DNA of 64,000 nt, taken from DATKPA01 sp051955985. GTDB taxonomy: Bacteria; Planctomycetota; Phycisphaerae; WQYP01. The stretch covers positions 1-64,000 of the forward strand of contig JBQCGD010000168.1 in the NCBI GenBank assembly GCA_051955985.1, in the 5' to 3' direction. Shown here one piece after another: positions 16,638 to 24,414 of this stretch (positions are counted from its first letter, which is position 1; every line of letters begins with the position of its first letter). The notes under the pieces were generated by a model. That model saw only the letters and a program-made list of their open reading frames with translations, did no database searches and was not told the origin of the DNA. Made by a program: the position numbers and the translations under genes.

Positions 16638-16672
16638 TTCTTTATAAAATTACCCCCGGAGGAGTGTAAACG

Positions 16673-18187
16673 ATGGTTGAAACCCAGCCTGCGGAAATCT
16701 GGTTTCTTACCGGCAGCCAGCACCTGTACGGTCCGGAGACACTGCGCACGGTCGCGGCACACTCCCAGGAGATTGTTGATAGCCTTAACTCCAGCGGCAA
16801 TCTGCCCTTATCGCTTGTTTTCAAGCCGGTGCTGAAGTCGCCGGAAGAGATTTACAAGGTATGCCAGGAGGCGAATGCCTCGGCGGAGTGTGCGGGGGTG
16901 GTGTTGTGGATGCACACGTTCTCGCCATCGAAGATGTGGATTCGCGGGTTGAGCCTGTTGAACAAGCCGATGCTGCACCTGCACACGCAGTTCAACCGGG
17001 ATCTTCCCTGGGGGGAGATCGACATGGACTTCATGAATCTCAACCAGGCCGCGCACGGGGACCGGGAGGCGGGGCACATCCACACGCGGTTGCGGCTGAA
17101 CCGGAAAGTGGTGGTGGGGCACTGGTCAGAAGCGGAAGTGCAGCAACGGATGGCGTCATGGTCGCGCGCGGCGCGGGCGCATCATGATCTGCAGGGGGCG
17201 AAGTTTGCGCGGTTCGGCGACAACATGCGCTACGTGGCGGTGACGGATGGGAACAAGGTTTCCGCCGAGGCGAAGTTCGGATTTGAAGTGAATGGATACG
17301 GGGTGGGGGACCTGGTGCGGACGGCGACGGAGATTTCGGAAACGGCCATCACGAAGCTGTGCGATGAGTACGAAGCGCGCTACGAGGTGATGAAGGACCT
17401 GCGCAAGAATGGTGCGCGGCATGCGTCGCTGCGGGAGGGGGCGCGGATCGAGTTGGCGCTGCGGCAGTTCCTGACGAGCGGGAAGTTCAAGGGGTTCACG
17501 ACGACGTTTGAAGATCTGAACGGGCTGCGGCAGTTGCCGGGGCTGGCGGTGCAGCGGTTGATGGCGGAGGGATATGGATTCGGGGCGGAAGGGGACTGGA
17601 AGACGGCGGCGCTGGTTCGGGCGATGAAAGTGATGGGGGACGGCCTGCCGGGCGGGACGTCGTTCATGGAAGACTACACGTATCACCTGGATCCGAAGAA
17701 TCCGCTGGTGCTTGGTGCGCACATGCTGGAAGTGTGCGAATCGATTGCGGCGGAGAAACCGAAGCTCGAGATTCACCGGTTGGGGATCGGCGGGAAGGAA
17801 GATCCGGTGCGGCTGGTGTTTGATGCGGGGACGGGTCCGGCGATCAATGCGTCGCTGGTGGACCTGGGGAACCGCTTCCGGCTGCTGGTGCACGAAGTGG
17901 AAGCGGTGAAGGTGCCGGCGGCGATGGAGAAGCTGCCGGTGGCGCGGGCGGTGTGGAAGAACAAGCCGGACTTCAAGACGGGTTGTGCAGCGTGGATCCT
18001 GGCGGGCGGCGCGCATCACACGGGGTTCAGCCTTGCGGTGACGAGCGAGCAGATCGAGGATTTCGCGACGATGTTCGGGGTGGAACTGGTCGTGATCGAC
18101 GACAAGACGGAGATCCGCTCGTTCCAGAGCCAGTTGCGGAGCAACGAGGTGTACTACCACCTGGCGCCGGGGCTGGGTAACCTGTAA
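16673..18187 (+). CDS. araA: L-arabinose isomerase
   Basis: A 504-residue cytoplasmic enzyme converting L-arabinose to L-ribulose (EC 5.3.1.4). It is full length for the family, opening EIWFLTGSQHLYGPETL. The catalytic metal ligands fall at the canonical positions: Glu306 (AEGDWK), Glu333 (SFMEDYTYH), His350 (LGAHML) and a His near 449-450 (GGAHHTGFS). A strong GGAGGAG site precedes ATG 16673. It is the first gene of araA-araB-araD, all on the + strand with a 65-base gap to araB, and is controlled by the promoter at 16609-16637. Confidence 0.97.
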   Translation: MVETQPAEIWFLTGSQHLYGPETLRTVAAHSQEIVDSLNSSGNLPLSLVFKPVLKSPEEIYKVCQEANASAECAGVVLWMHTFSPSKMWIRGLSLLNKPMLHLHTQFNRDLPWGEIDMDFMNLNQAAHGDREAGHIHTRLRLNRKVVVGHWSEAEVQQRMASWSRAARAHHDLQGAKFARFGDNMRYVAVTDGNKVSAEAKFGFEVNGYGVGDLVRTATEISETAITKLCDEYEARYEVMKDLRKNGARHASLREGARIELALRQFLTSGKFKGFTTTFEDLNGLRQLPGLAVQRLMAEGYGFGAEGDWKTAALVRAMKVMGDGLPGGTSFMEDYTYHLDPKNPLVLGAHMLEVCESIAAEKPKLEIHRLGIGGKEDPVRLVFDAGTGPAINASLVDLGNRFRLLVHEVEAVKVPAAMEKLPVARAVWKNKPDFKTGCAAWILAGGAHHTGFSLAVTSEQIEDFATMFGVELVVIDDKTEIRSFQSQLRSNEVYYHLAPGLGNL

Positions 18188-18252
18188 CACGCAGCAAGTG
18201 GCGGGCAGCACGAGAAAAGCCAGAGCAGGACAATTCAGGGCGGAAGAAATCC

Positions 18253-19923
18253 ATGGCACGTTATTCCATCGGGCTCGATTACGGTACCAACAGTGTTCGC
18301 GCGCTGCTGGTGAACGTCGACAATGGGCAGGTTGTTTCGTCCGCGATTTATGACTACACCCGCGGGACGGCGGGGGTGGTGCTGGATCAGAAGGATCCGA
18401 ACCTGGCGCGGCAGCACCCGTCGGACTACATCGACGGGGCGACGATCACGATCAGGAAGGTGCTGGAGGGCGGAGCGGCGAAGGGGGTGAAGGGGACGGA
18501 GGTGGTGGGGATCGGTATCGACACGACGGGGAGCACGCCGATGCCGGTGGATGCGTCGGGGACGCCGCTGGCGCTGTTGCCGCAGTTTGCGAACAATCCG
18601 AATGCGATGGCGTGGCTGTGGAAAGATCACACGTCGCACGCGGAAGCGTCGGAGATCACGGCGGTGGCGTCAAAGATGCGGCCGCAGTACCTGGCGAAGT
18701 GCGGGGGGAAGTATTCGTCGGAATGGTTCTGGGCGAAGATTCTGCATTGCTCGCGCGTTGCGCCGGACGTGTTTGAAGCGGCGGCGACGTGGGTGGAGAT
18801 TGCGGACTGGATTCCGGCGGTGCTGTGCGGGACGACGGCGCCTTCGCAGATTCAGCGCGGCATCTGCGCGGCGGGGCACAAGGCGTTTTATCATGAATCG
18901 TGGGGCGGGTATCCGGATGCGGAATTCATCAAGGCGCTCGATCCGCGTCTGGAGCGGGTGCGGGAAAGCCTGCCGGCGAAGGTGTATACGGTTGCGCATA
19001 AAGCGGGCGGGTTGTCAGCGCAGTGGGCGGATCGCCTGGGGCTGCCGGCGGGGACGCCGGTGGCGGTGGGGGCGTTTGACGTGCATTTGGGGGCGATCGG
19101 CGCGGGGATTCGGCCGGGGACGCTGGTGAAGATCATGGGGACGTCGACATGCGACCTGATGATTTCGCCGACGAGCGAGGCGCTGGCGGACATACCGGGG
19201 CTGTGCGGGATCGTGCCGGAATCGGTGATGCCGAGTTTTTACGGGATGGAGGCGGGGCAGTCGGCGGTGGGGGACATTTTCAACTGGTTTGTGCAGATCA
19301 TTCAGCCGGGCGGGGAAAAAGGCTCTCACACTGTCCTCACTCAGCAAGCCGCTGCCCTCCGTCCAGGCGGCAGCGGCTTGCTCTCCCTTGACTGGCACAA
19401 TGGGAACCGGACGGTGCTGGTGGATCAGCGGCTGACGGGGGCGATCCTGGGGCTGACGCTGCACACGACGCCGGCGGAGATTTACCGGGCCTTGATCGAG
19501 GCGACGGCGTTCGGGGCGCGGGTGATCGTGGAGCGGTTTGAAGAGTTCGGCGTGCACGTGCGGGAGGTGATCTGCGGCGGGGGGATCGCGGTGAAGAACC
19601 CGATGGCGATGCAGATTTACGCGGATGTCATGGGGCGGCCGATCGTGATTTCGAGCAGCGACCAGACGTGTGCGCTGGGGTCGGCGATTGCGGCGGCGGT
19701 GGTGGGCGGGTCGCATTCCGGATTTCCGAAAGCGGTGGGGGCGATGGTGGCGAAGCCTGCGGCGATCTATAACCCGGAGCCGAAGGATGTGGCGACGTAC
19801 GAGAAGCTGTATCGGCTGTACCGGCGGCTGCACGATGCGTTCGGGGTGGAGGGGACGTGCGAGAATCTTGCGGACGTGATGAAGCAACTGCTCGCGATTC
19901 GTGATGAAGCGAGGGCTCACTGA
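18253..19923 (+). CDS. araB: Ribulokinase
   Basis: A 556-residue FGGY-family kinase phosphorylating L-ribulose to L-ribulose 5-phosphate. The N-terminal ATP site is YSIGLDYGTNSVRALLV. The C-terminal half includes DWHNGNRTVLVDQRLTGAI, EATAFGARVIVE and the GGGIAVKNPMAMQIYADVMG segment. Length is normal for ribulokinase. GGCGGAAG lies just before ATG 18253. The region encoding about residues 355-380 has an abrupt change to C- and T-ending codons and contains a perfect 14-bp inverted repeat, although the protein segment itself (HTVLTQQAAALRPGGSGLL) looks normal for the family. Confidence 0.95.
   Translation: MARYSIGLDYGTNSVRALLVNVDNGQVVSSAIYDYTRGTAGVVLDQKDPNLARQHPSDYIDGATITIRKVLEGGAAKGVKGTEVVGIGIDTTGSTPMPVDASGTPLALLPQFANNPNAMAWLWKDHTSHAEASEITAVASKMRPQYLAKCGGKYSSEWFWAKILHCSRVAPDVFEAAATWVEIADWIPAVLCGTTAPSQIQRGICAAGHKAFYHESWGGYPDAEFIKALDPRLERVRESLPAKVYTVAHKAGGLSAQWADRLGLPAGTPVAVGAFDVHLGAIGAGIRPGTLVKIMGTSTCDLMISPTSEALADIPGLCGIVPESVMPSFYGMEAGQSAVGDIFNWFVQIIQPGGEKGSHTVLTQQAAALRPGGSGLLSLDWHNGNRTVLVDQRLTGAILGLTLHTTPAEIYRALIEATAFGARVIVERFEEFGVHVREVICGGGIAVKNPMAMQIYADVMGRPIVISSSDQTCALGSAIAAAVVGGSHSGFPKAVGAMVAKPAAIYNPEPKDVATYEKLYRLYRRLHDAFGVEGTCENLADVMKQLLAIRDEARAH
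19343..19382 (+). repeat. 14-bp perfect inverted repeat inside araB
   Basis: Arms AGCAAGCCGCTGCC (19343-19356) and GGCAGCGGCTTGCT (19369-19382) flank a 12-base loop. It is wholly within the ribulokinase reading frame, inside an 80-base stretch whose C-rich codon use contrasts with the G-ending codons around it. Confidence 0.6.
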
Positions 19924-19924
19924 G

Positions 19925-20629
19925 ATGTCGTACACGGCGCTGAAGGAAGCGGTCTTTGAAGCGAACCTGGCCATCGTGGAAGCGGGGCTGGTGGTGCTGA
20001 CGTGGGGGAATGCGAGCGGGGTGGACCGCGCGGCGGGGATCATGGCGATCAAGCCGAGCGGGGTGGCGTATGACGTGCTGAAGCCGGCGGACATGGTGCT
20101 GGTGTCGCTGGAGACGGGGAAGGTTGTGGATTCGACGAGCCGGCCTTCGTCGGACACGCCGACGCACCTGGAGCTTTACCGGCATTTTTCGAACATCGGG
20201 GGGATCGTGCACACGCACTCGCGGTTTGCCACGTGTTTCGCGCAGGCGCACCAGACGGTTGCGTGCCTGGGGACGACGCATGCGGACCACTTTCGGGGGA
20301 CGGTGCCGGTGACGCGGGCGCTGACGACGGCGGAGATCGAGGGGGATTACGAGTTGAACACGGGGACGGTGATCGTTGAGACGTTCCGGAAGGGGAATAT
20401 CGATCCGGATGAAGTGCCGGCGGTGCTGGTGGCGAACCATGCGCCGTTCACGTGGGGGAAGACGCCGGCGAAGGCGGTGGAGAACTCGATTGTGCTGGAA
20501 GTGGTGGCACAGATGAACATGTGCACGTTCCAGATCAATGCCCAGGCAGCGGAAGCGCCGCGGAACCTGGTGGACAAGCATTTCCTGCGGAAGCATGGCC
20601 CGAAGGCGTATTACGGGCAGGCGAAGTAA
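19925..20629 (+). CDS. araD: L-ribulose-5-phosphate 4-epimerase
   Basis: A 234-residue class II aldolase-family enzyme producing D-xylulose 5-phosphate, the last step of arabinose entry into the pentose phosphate pathway. It shows TWGNASGVDR, KPSGVAYDVL, the RPSSDTPTHLELYRHF loop, zinc-binding histidines in GIVHTHSRFAT and ANHAPFTWG, and Tyr in the C-terminal KAYYGQ. ATG 19925 follows the araB stop by two bases and has GAGGG at 19911-19915, so the genes are translationally linked. An upstream in-frame Met at 19901 lies inside araB and is less likely. Confidence 0.96.
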   Translation: MSYTALKEAVFEANLAIVEAGLVVLTWGNASGVDRAAGIMAIKPSGVAYDVLKPADMVLVSLETGKVVDSTSRPSSDTPTHLELYRHFSNIGGIVHTHSRFATCFAQAHQTVACLGTTHADHFRGTVPVTRALTTAEIEGDYELNTGTVIVETFRKGNIDPDEVPAVLVANHAPFTWGKTPAKAVENSIVLEVVAQMNMCTFQINAQAAEAPRNLVDKHFLRKHGPKAYYGQAK

Positions 20630-20684
20630 AAAACGTTCATTATCGATAGCGAAGTCATTGTTGCGGGTGCGGTGGAGGAACGGG

Positions 20685-20700
20685 TGCCGGCGTTGCGGCA
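20685..20700. terminator. Weak hairpin between araD and the LysR gene
   Basis: TGCCG (20685-20689) and CGGCA (20696-20700) form a 5-bp stem with a 6-base loop in the 91-base convergent gap. Without a T-run this is only a possible terminator. Confidence 0.2.
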
Positions 20701-20720
20701 TTTCCGGCGAGGCCGTGCGC

Positions 20721-21659
20721 TCAGGCGCTGCGTGTGATCTTGTACATGGCGGACGAGGTGGCGAGGTGAAGGTTTTCGGCGGCGGAGCGGCAGAGACCGA
20801 GGAAGGTTTGCTCGGCGATGGAGAGTTGGCGTGTTGAACGGCAGGCGACGGCCCAGTGGCGGCGGAGGATGGGGCCGGGCATTTTGAGCCAGACGAGGGA
20901 GCCCTGTTCGATTTCAGGCGCGGCGATCCACGGGGCGACGACGCTGATGCCGAGGCCGAGTTTGACGAGTTCCTTGATTGCCTCCATGGAGCCGAGCTCG
21001 GTGAACTTGCGGAGGGGCGCCTGGAGTTTGAGGAGGTACTGCTCAATGGTGCGGAAGGTTGCGGAGGTGCGGGTGTAGAGGACGAAGTGCTGGGAGTCGA
21101 TTTCGCGGCGATCGACCTTGCGGGCGCGGGCCCAGGGGTGGAGGGGGCTGACGAGGAAACCGAGGTCATCGGAAAAGAGTTCGTGGAAGACGAGGCGTTT
21201 TTCACGGGCGGTGCGGATGAGAATGCCGAGGTCGATGGTTCCATCGATGACTTGCTGGGCGACGGCGGGGGAATCTGCGACGGCGATGGCGAGTTCGAAT
21301 TCGGGGTAGCTTTCGCGGAATTCGCGGAGCGCTTCGGGGATGAGGTATTGGCAAGCGGCGGGGGAGGCGCCGATGCGGAGGGATCCGGTGCCGGGCCTGG
21401 TGGCGCGTTTGACGGCTTCGTCTGCGGCATCGAGCGCGGCGAAGACGCGGGCGGCGTGTTCGGTAAGGACGCGGCCGGCCTCGGTGAGGGAAATCTTTTT
21501 TCCTTCCCGACGAAGGAGGGGGGCGCCGAGTTCCTCCTCGAGGGCGGCGACCTGGTGGCTGACCGCGGATTGGGTCAGGAAGAGGGCTTCCGCCGCGCGC
21601 GTGAAGCTTAAATGTTGGGCAACGGCGGCGAAGATCCGGAGTTTGTGCACATCCTGCAT
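20721..21659 (-). CDS. LysR-family transcriptional regulator of the nitrate cluster
   Basis: A 312-residue LTTR with the N-terminal helix-turn-helix (FAAVAQHLSFTRAAEALFLTQSAVSHQVAALEEELG) and a two-lobed effector domain from about residue 90. It is divergent from the nitrate-assimilation genes, so it is probably their regulator. ATG 21659 (MQDVHKLRIF) is chosen because LTTRs normally begin close to the HTH and because a perfect operator-like palindrome (21666-21686) would then lie immediately upstream; ATG 21692 would extend the protein by 11 residues over that palindrome. The effector may be nitrate, nitrite or a nitrogen-status signal. Confidence 0.88.
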   Translation of the reverse strand: MQDVHKLRIFAAVAQHLSFTRAAEALFLTQSAVSHQVAALEEELGAPLLRREGKKISLTEAGRVLTEHAARVFAALDAADEAVKRATRPGTGSLRIGASPAACQYLIPEALREFRESYPEFELAIAVADSPAVAQQVIDGTIDLGILIRTAREKRLVFHELFSDDLGFLVSPLHPWARARKVDRREIDSQHFVLYTRTSATFRTIEQYLLKLQAPLRKFTELGSMEAIKELVKLGLGISVVAPWIAAPEIEQGSLVWLKMPGPILRRHWAVACRSTRQLSIAEQTFLGLCRSAAENLHLATSSAMYKITRSA

Positions 21660-21665
21660 GCAGTC

Positions 21666-21686
21666 ACCATGAACAGGATTCATGGT
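21666..21686. promoter_or_regulatory. LysR-type operator palindrome
   Basis: Perfect arms ACCATGAA (21666-21673) and TTCATGGT (21679-21686) surround CAGGA. It sits at the LysR end of the divergent regulatory gap, as expected for an autoregulating LTTR that also controls the opposite operon. It includes a T-N11-A arrangement typical of LTTR boxes. Confidence 0.5.
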
Positions 21687-21824
21687 AACCATTTTTGTTA
21701 TGAATTTCCATCATGAAGCCTCCGGTTGCATACTCAGGGACGGCGTAACAAGGAGGTGCGGGTGTTCGCACGGGCAGGTGTTATTGGATCGTGCGACTTC
21801 CGTGGCCGCAGATGGAAGCTGCAA

Positions 21825-23024
21825 ATGCAGGGATCGCTACTGAAGATTGGTTTCGTGCCGCTGATTGATGCGGCTCCCCTGATCGCCGCCTGGGAGCAGG
21901 GCTATTTCCGGGAGGAAGGGCTGCAGGTGTCGCTGCACCGGCAGATCGGGTGGGCGAACATCCGCGACAAGCTTTCCTACGGGCAATTGGATGCGGGGCA
22001 CGCGCTGCTGGGGATGCCGATCGCGAGCCACCTTGGGCGGGATTCGTTCAGCGAACCGCTGGTGGCGCTGATGGCGCTGGGGGCAGGCGGGAATGCGATC
22101 ACGATCCGCAAGGCTCTTTACGACCAGGGGGCGAGTTCGGCGGCGAGCCTGGCGACGCTGATGAAATCACAGCCGCGGTTTTCGCGCCCTGTGGTGGGGC
22201 ATGTGTTTCCGTCGTCGATGCATCATTACCTGCTGCGGGAGTGGCTTTCGTCGGCGGGGATCGATCCGGATCGTGACGTGAAGATGTGCATCATCCCGCC
22301 GCCGCAGATGACGGATCACATGCGGGGCGGGTATGTGGATTTGTTCTGCGTGGGGGAGCCGTGGAACACGCTTGCGACGCGGCAGGGGCACGGGGTCCCG
22401 ATCGTGGCGACCACGGACATTCTTCCGCAGCATCCGGAAAAGGTGCTGGCGGTTTCGAAGCGTTTTCTGGAGGGGAAAGGGGATCTGCTGGCGTCGCTGG
22501 TACGGGCAACGCTGCGCGGGTGTTTGTGGTGCGAAGCGCCGGCGAATCGGAAGACGCTGGCGGAGATGCTTTCCGGAGAGAAGTATCTGGCCCAGCCGCG
22601 GGAGCTGCTCGAGGAAAGTCTGTCGATCGACAGCACGTTCGGCTGCAGCAAGCAGCAGAAGAACGCCCGGCCACGCAACTGGACGCTTCGCAGCTTTTCG
22701 GTCGATGAGACTTTTCCCAACAAGATGCATCCGGCGTGGATGCTTCGGCAGATGATCCGCTGGGGGCATCTGCATGGGCAGGCGGACATCAGGGGGATCG
22801 CGGAGCGGTGCGTTGAGACGCGGCCGTACCGCGAGGCGGCGGCATCCCTGGGGATCGACTGCCCGCCGGAGGACTTTCAAGCGATGCCGCTGCGTCACAA
22901 CCGCAGCTTTACCCTGGACGATCCTGTTGAAACGAACCGGAAGGCGCCTGCCGCAGGAAGCATTTTTGCTGAAGCAAACAGTCGCGCAAACCAAGCAGTT
23001 GCTCAAACGAAGGTCATTTTATGA
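21825..23024 (+). CDS. Cytoplasmic NrtA/NasS-like nitrate-binding protein
   Basis: A 399-residue protein of the NrtA/CmpA/NasS periplasmic-binding superfamily: LKIGFVPLIDAAPLIAAWEQGYF, QIGWANIRDKLSYGQLDAGHALLGMP, PPPQMTDHMRGGYVDLFCVGEPWN and CLWCEAPANRKTLAEML. It has no export signal or lipobox, unlike NrtA, so it resembles NasS, the cytoplasmic nitrate/nitrite sensor that normally sequesters the RNA-binding antiterminator NasT. No NasT (ANTAR) gene is present in the window. ATG 21825 has GGAAG at 21814-21818; a strong AAGGAGG at 21750-21756 with GTG 21762 is an alternative start. Its stop overlaps the transporter start by four bases (ATGA). Confidence 0.8.
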   Translation: MQGSLLKIGFVPLIDAAPLIAAWEQGYFREEGLQVSLHRQIGWANIRDKLSYGQLDAGHALLGMPIASHLGRDSFSEPLVALMALGAGGNAITIRKALYDQGASSAASLATLMKSQPRFSRPVVGHVFPSSMHHYLLREWLSSAGIDPDRDVKMCIIPPPQMTDHMRGGYVDLFCVGEPWNTLATRQGHGVPIVATTDILPQHPEKVLAVSKRFLEGKGDLLASLVRATLRGCLWCEAPANRKTLAEMLSGEKYLAQPRELLEESLSIDSTFGCSKQQKNARPRNWTLRSFSVDETFPNKMHPAWMLRQMIRWGHLHGQADIRGIAERCVETRPYREAAASLGIDCPPEDFQAMPLRHNRSFTLDDPVETNRKAPAAGSIFAEANSRANQAVAQTKVIL

Positions 23025-24370
23025 CGACGCAATCGATCGACATCAGCCCGGCGGCTTCCGCCGTGAGCAGTCCCCTGGAAGAAGCATCCGCGCGGCGGCG
23101 CATCCTGACGATTTCCACCGCCGGGTTCACGCTGCTATTCGCGGTGTGGCTGATGTTTGGAATCCTGGCGATTCCCATCCGCAAGGAACTTCATCTCACA
23201 GAGATGGAATTCTCATGGCTTACGGCGATTGCGATTTTAAACGGGTCGATCTGGCGGCTCTCGTTCGGCATGCTGGCGGATCGCTACGGGGGGCGGCTGG
23301 TGTCGACGCTGCTGCTGCTGGTGTGCGCCATTCCCACGGCGCTGGTGGCGTACGCCCATTCGTACGCGGAGCTGCTGGTGTATGCGTTCCTGGTGGGGAT
23401 TGCCGGCAATGGGTTTACGTCGGGCATTGCGTGGAATTCCGCGTGGTTTCCGAAGAAATCGCAGGGGACGGCACTGGGGATTTTCGGGGGCGGGAACGTG
23501 GGGGCGTCGCTGACGAAGATCATCGGGCCGTCGATGATCACGATGGTGCCGGCAGCGGGGTTTTCCTTGCTCGGACTGCAACTTCCGGGGGGATGGCGGT
23601 CGATTCCGCTGCTGTACGCGGTGCTGCTGGTGATCGTGGCTGCGATCACGTGGTTCGGGACGCCGGCGGCCGATCGAAGGCCGGGACGCGGGCGCTCTTT
23701 GCGGGAACGGCTGCGGCCGCTGTCGAGCATGCGGGTGTGGCGGTTCGGGGTTTACTACGTGGTGATGTTCGGGGCGTACGTGGCGCTTTCGGTGTGGCTG
23801 CCGCGGTACTACAAGGATGTGTACGGACTGACGCTGGCGCATGCGGCACTGCTGACGGCGCTGTTTATTTTTCCGGCCTCGCTGCTGCGACCGGTGGGGG
23901 GGTACCTTTCGGATCGATTTGGCCCGCGGCGGGCGATGTATGCCGTGTTTTCGCTGATGACCATCATTGCGTTCGTCCTGGCCATGCCGCCGTTTCAGAT
24001 CAGCCTTGAGGGCTCGGCGCACACGTTTCATTTTCAATTGAGCGTGTCGGCGTTTGCCTCTCTGGTCTTCCTGCTGGGCGTGGGGATGGGGGTCGGCAAG
24101 GCGGCTGTGTACAAATACATCCCCGAATACTTCCCGCAGGATGTGGGTGCGGTGGGGGGGCTGGTGGGCCTGCTTGGGGGGCTTGGCGGGTTCTTTCTGC
24201 CGCCGCTGTTTGCGTATGCAGAAGCGGTGACGCACCTTCCGCAGATGACGTTTGGCGTGGTGTTTCTTGTGACGGCGGCTTCGTTCCTGTGGCTGCACCT
24301 GGTGGTCCTGCGGATTGTGCGGAAGGCCGCGCCGGAGGTCCAGGCGCAGTTTGAGATGCAGGCTGCCTGA
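23021..24370 (+). CDS. Nitrate/nitrite MFS transporter (NNP family, NarK/NasA type)
   Basis: A 449-residue major-facilitator protein with about 12 membrane helices. NNP hallmarks are GIAGNGFTSGIAWNSAWFPK followed by KSQGTALGIFGGGNVGASLT (the nitrate signature), and a second signature around GMGVGKAAVYKYIPEYFP and VGAVGGLVGLLGGLGGF. It imports nitrate for assimilation. It starts inside the stop codon of the NasS-like gene and precedes nirB by 44 bases, so the group is an operon. Confidence 0.93.
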   Translation: MTTQSIDISPAASAVSSPLEEASARRRILTISTAGFTLLFAVWLMFGILAIPIRKELHLTEMEFSWLTAIAILNGSIWRLSFGMLADRYGGRLVSTLLLLVCAIPTALVAYAHSYAELLVYAFLVGIAGNGFTSGIAWNSAWFPKKSQGTALGIFGGGNVGASLTKIIGPSMITMVPAAGFSLLGLQLPGGWRSIPLLYAVLLVIVAAITWFGTPAADRRPGRGRSLRERLRPLSSMRVWRFGVYYVVMFGAYVALSVWLPRYYKDVYGLTLAHAALLTALFIFPASLLRPVGGYLSDRFGPRRAMYAVFSLMTIIAFVLAMPPFQISLEGSAHTFHFQLSVSAFASLVFLLGVGMGVGKAAVYKYIPEYFPQDVGAVGGLVGLLGGLGGFFLPPLFAYAEAVTHLPQMTFGVVFLVTAASFLWLHLVVLRIVRKAAPEVQAQFEMQAA

Positions 24371-24414
24371 AGAAGCGACTGGACTGGACTTATTTCTGAC
24401 TTCGTGGTGAAAAC

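Noticed and set aside
19318..19395. Foreign insertion into araB
   Set aside because: The encoded protein aligns naturally with ribulokinases in the same place, so it is not an insertion. Only the codon choice and hairpin are unusual.
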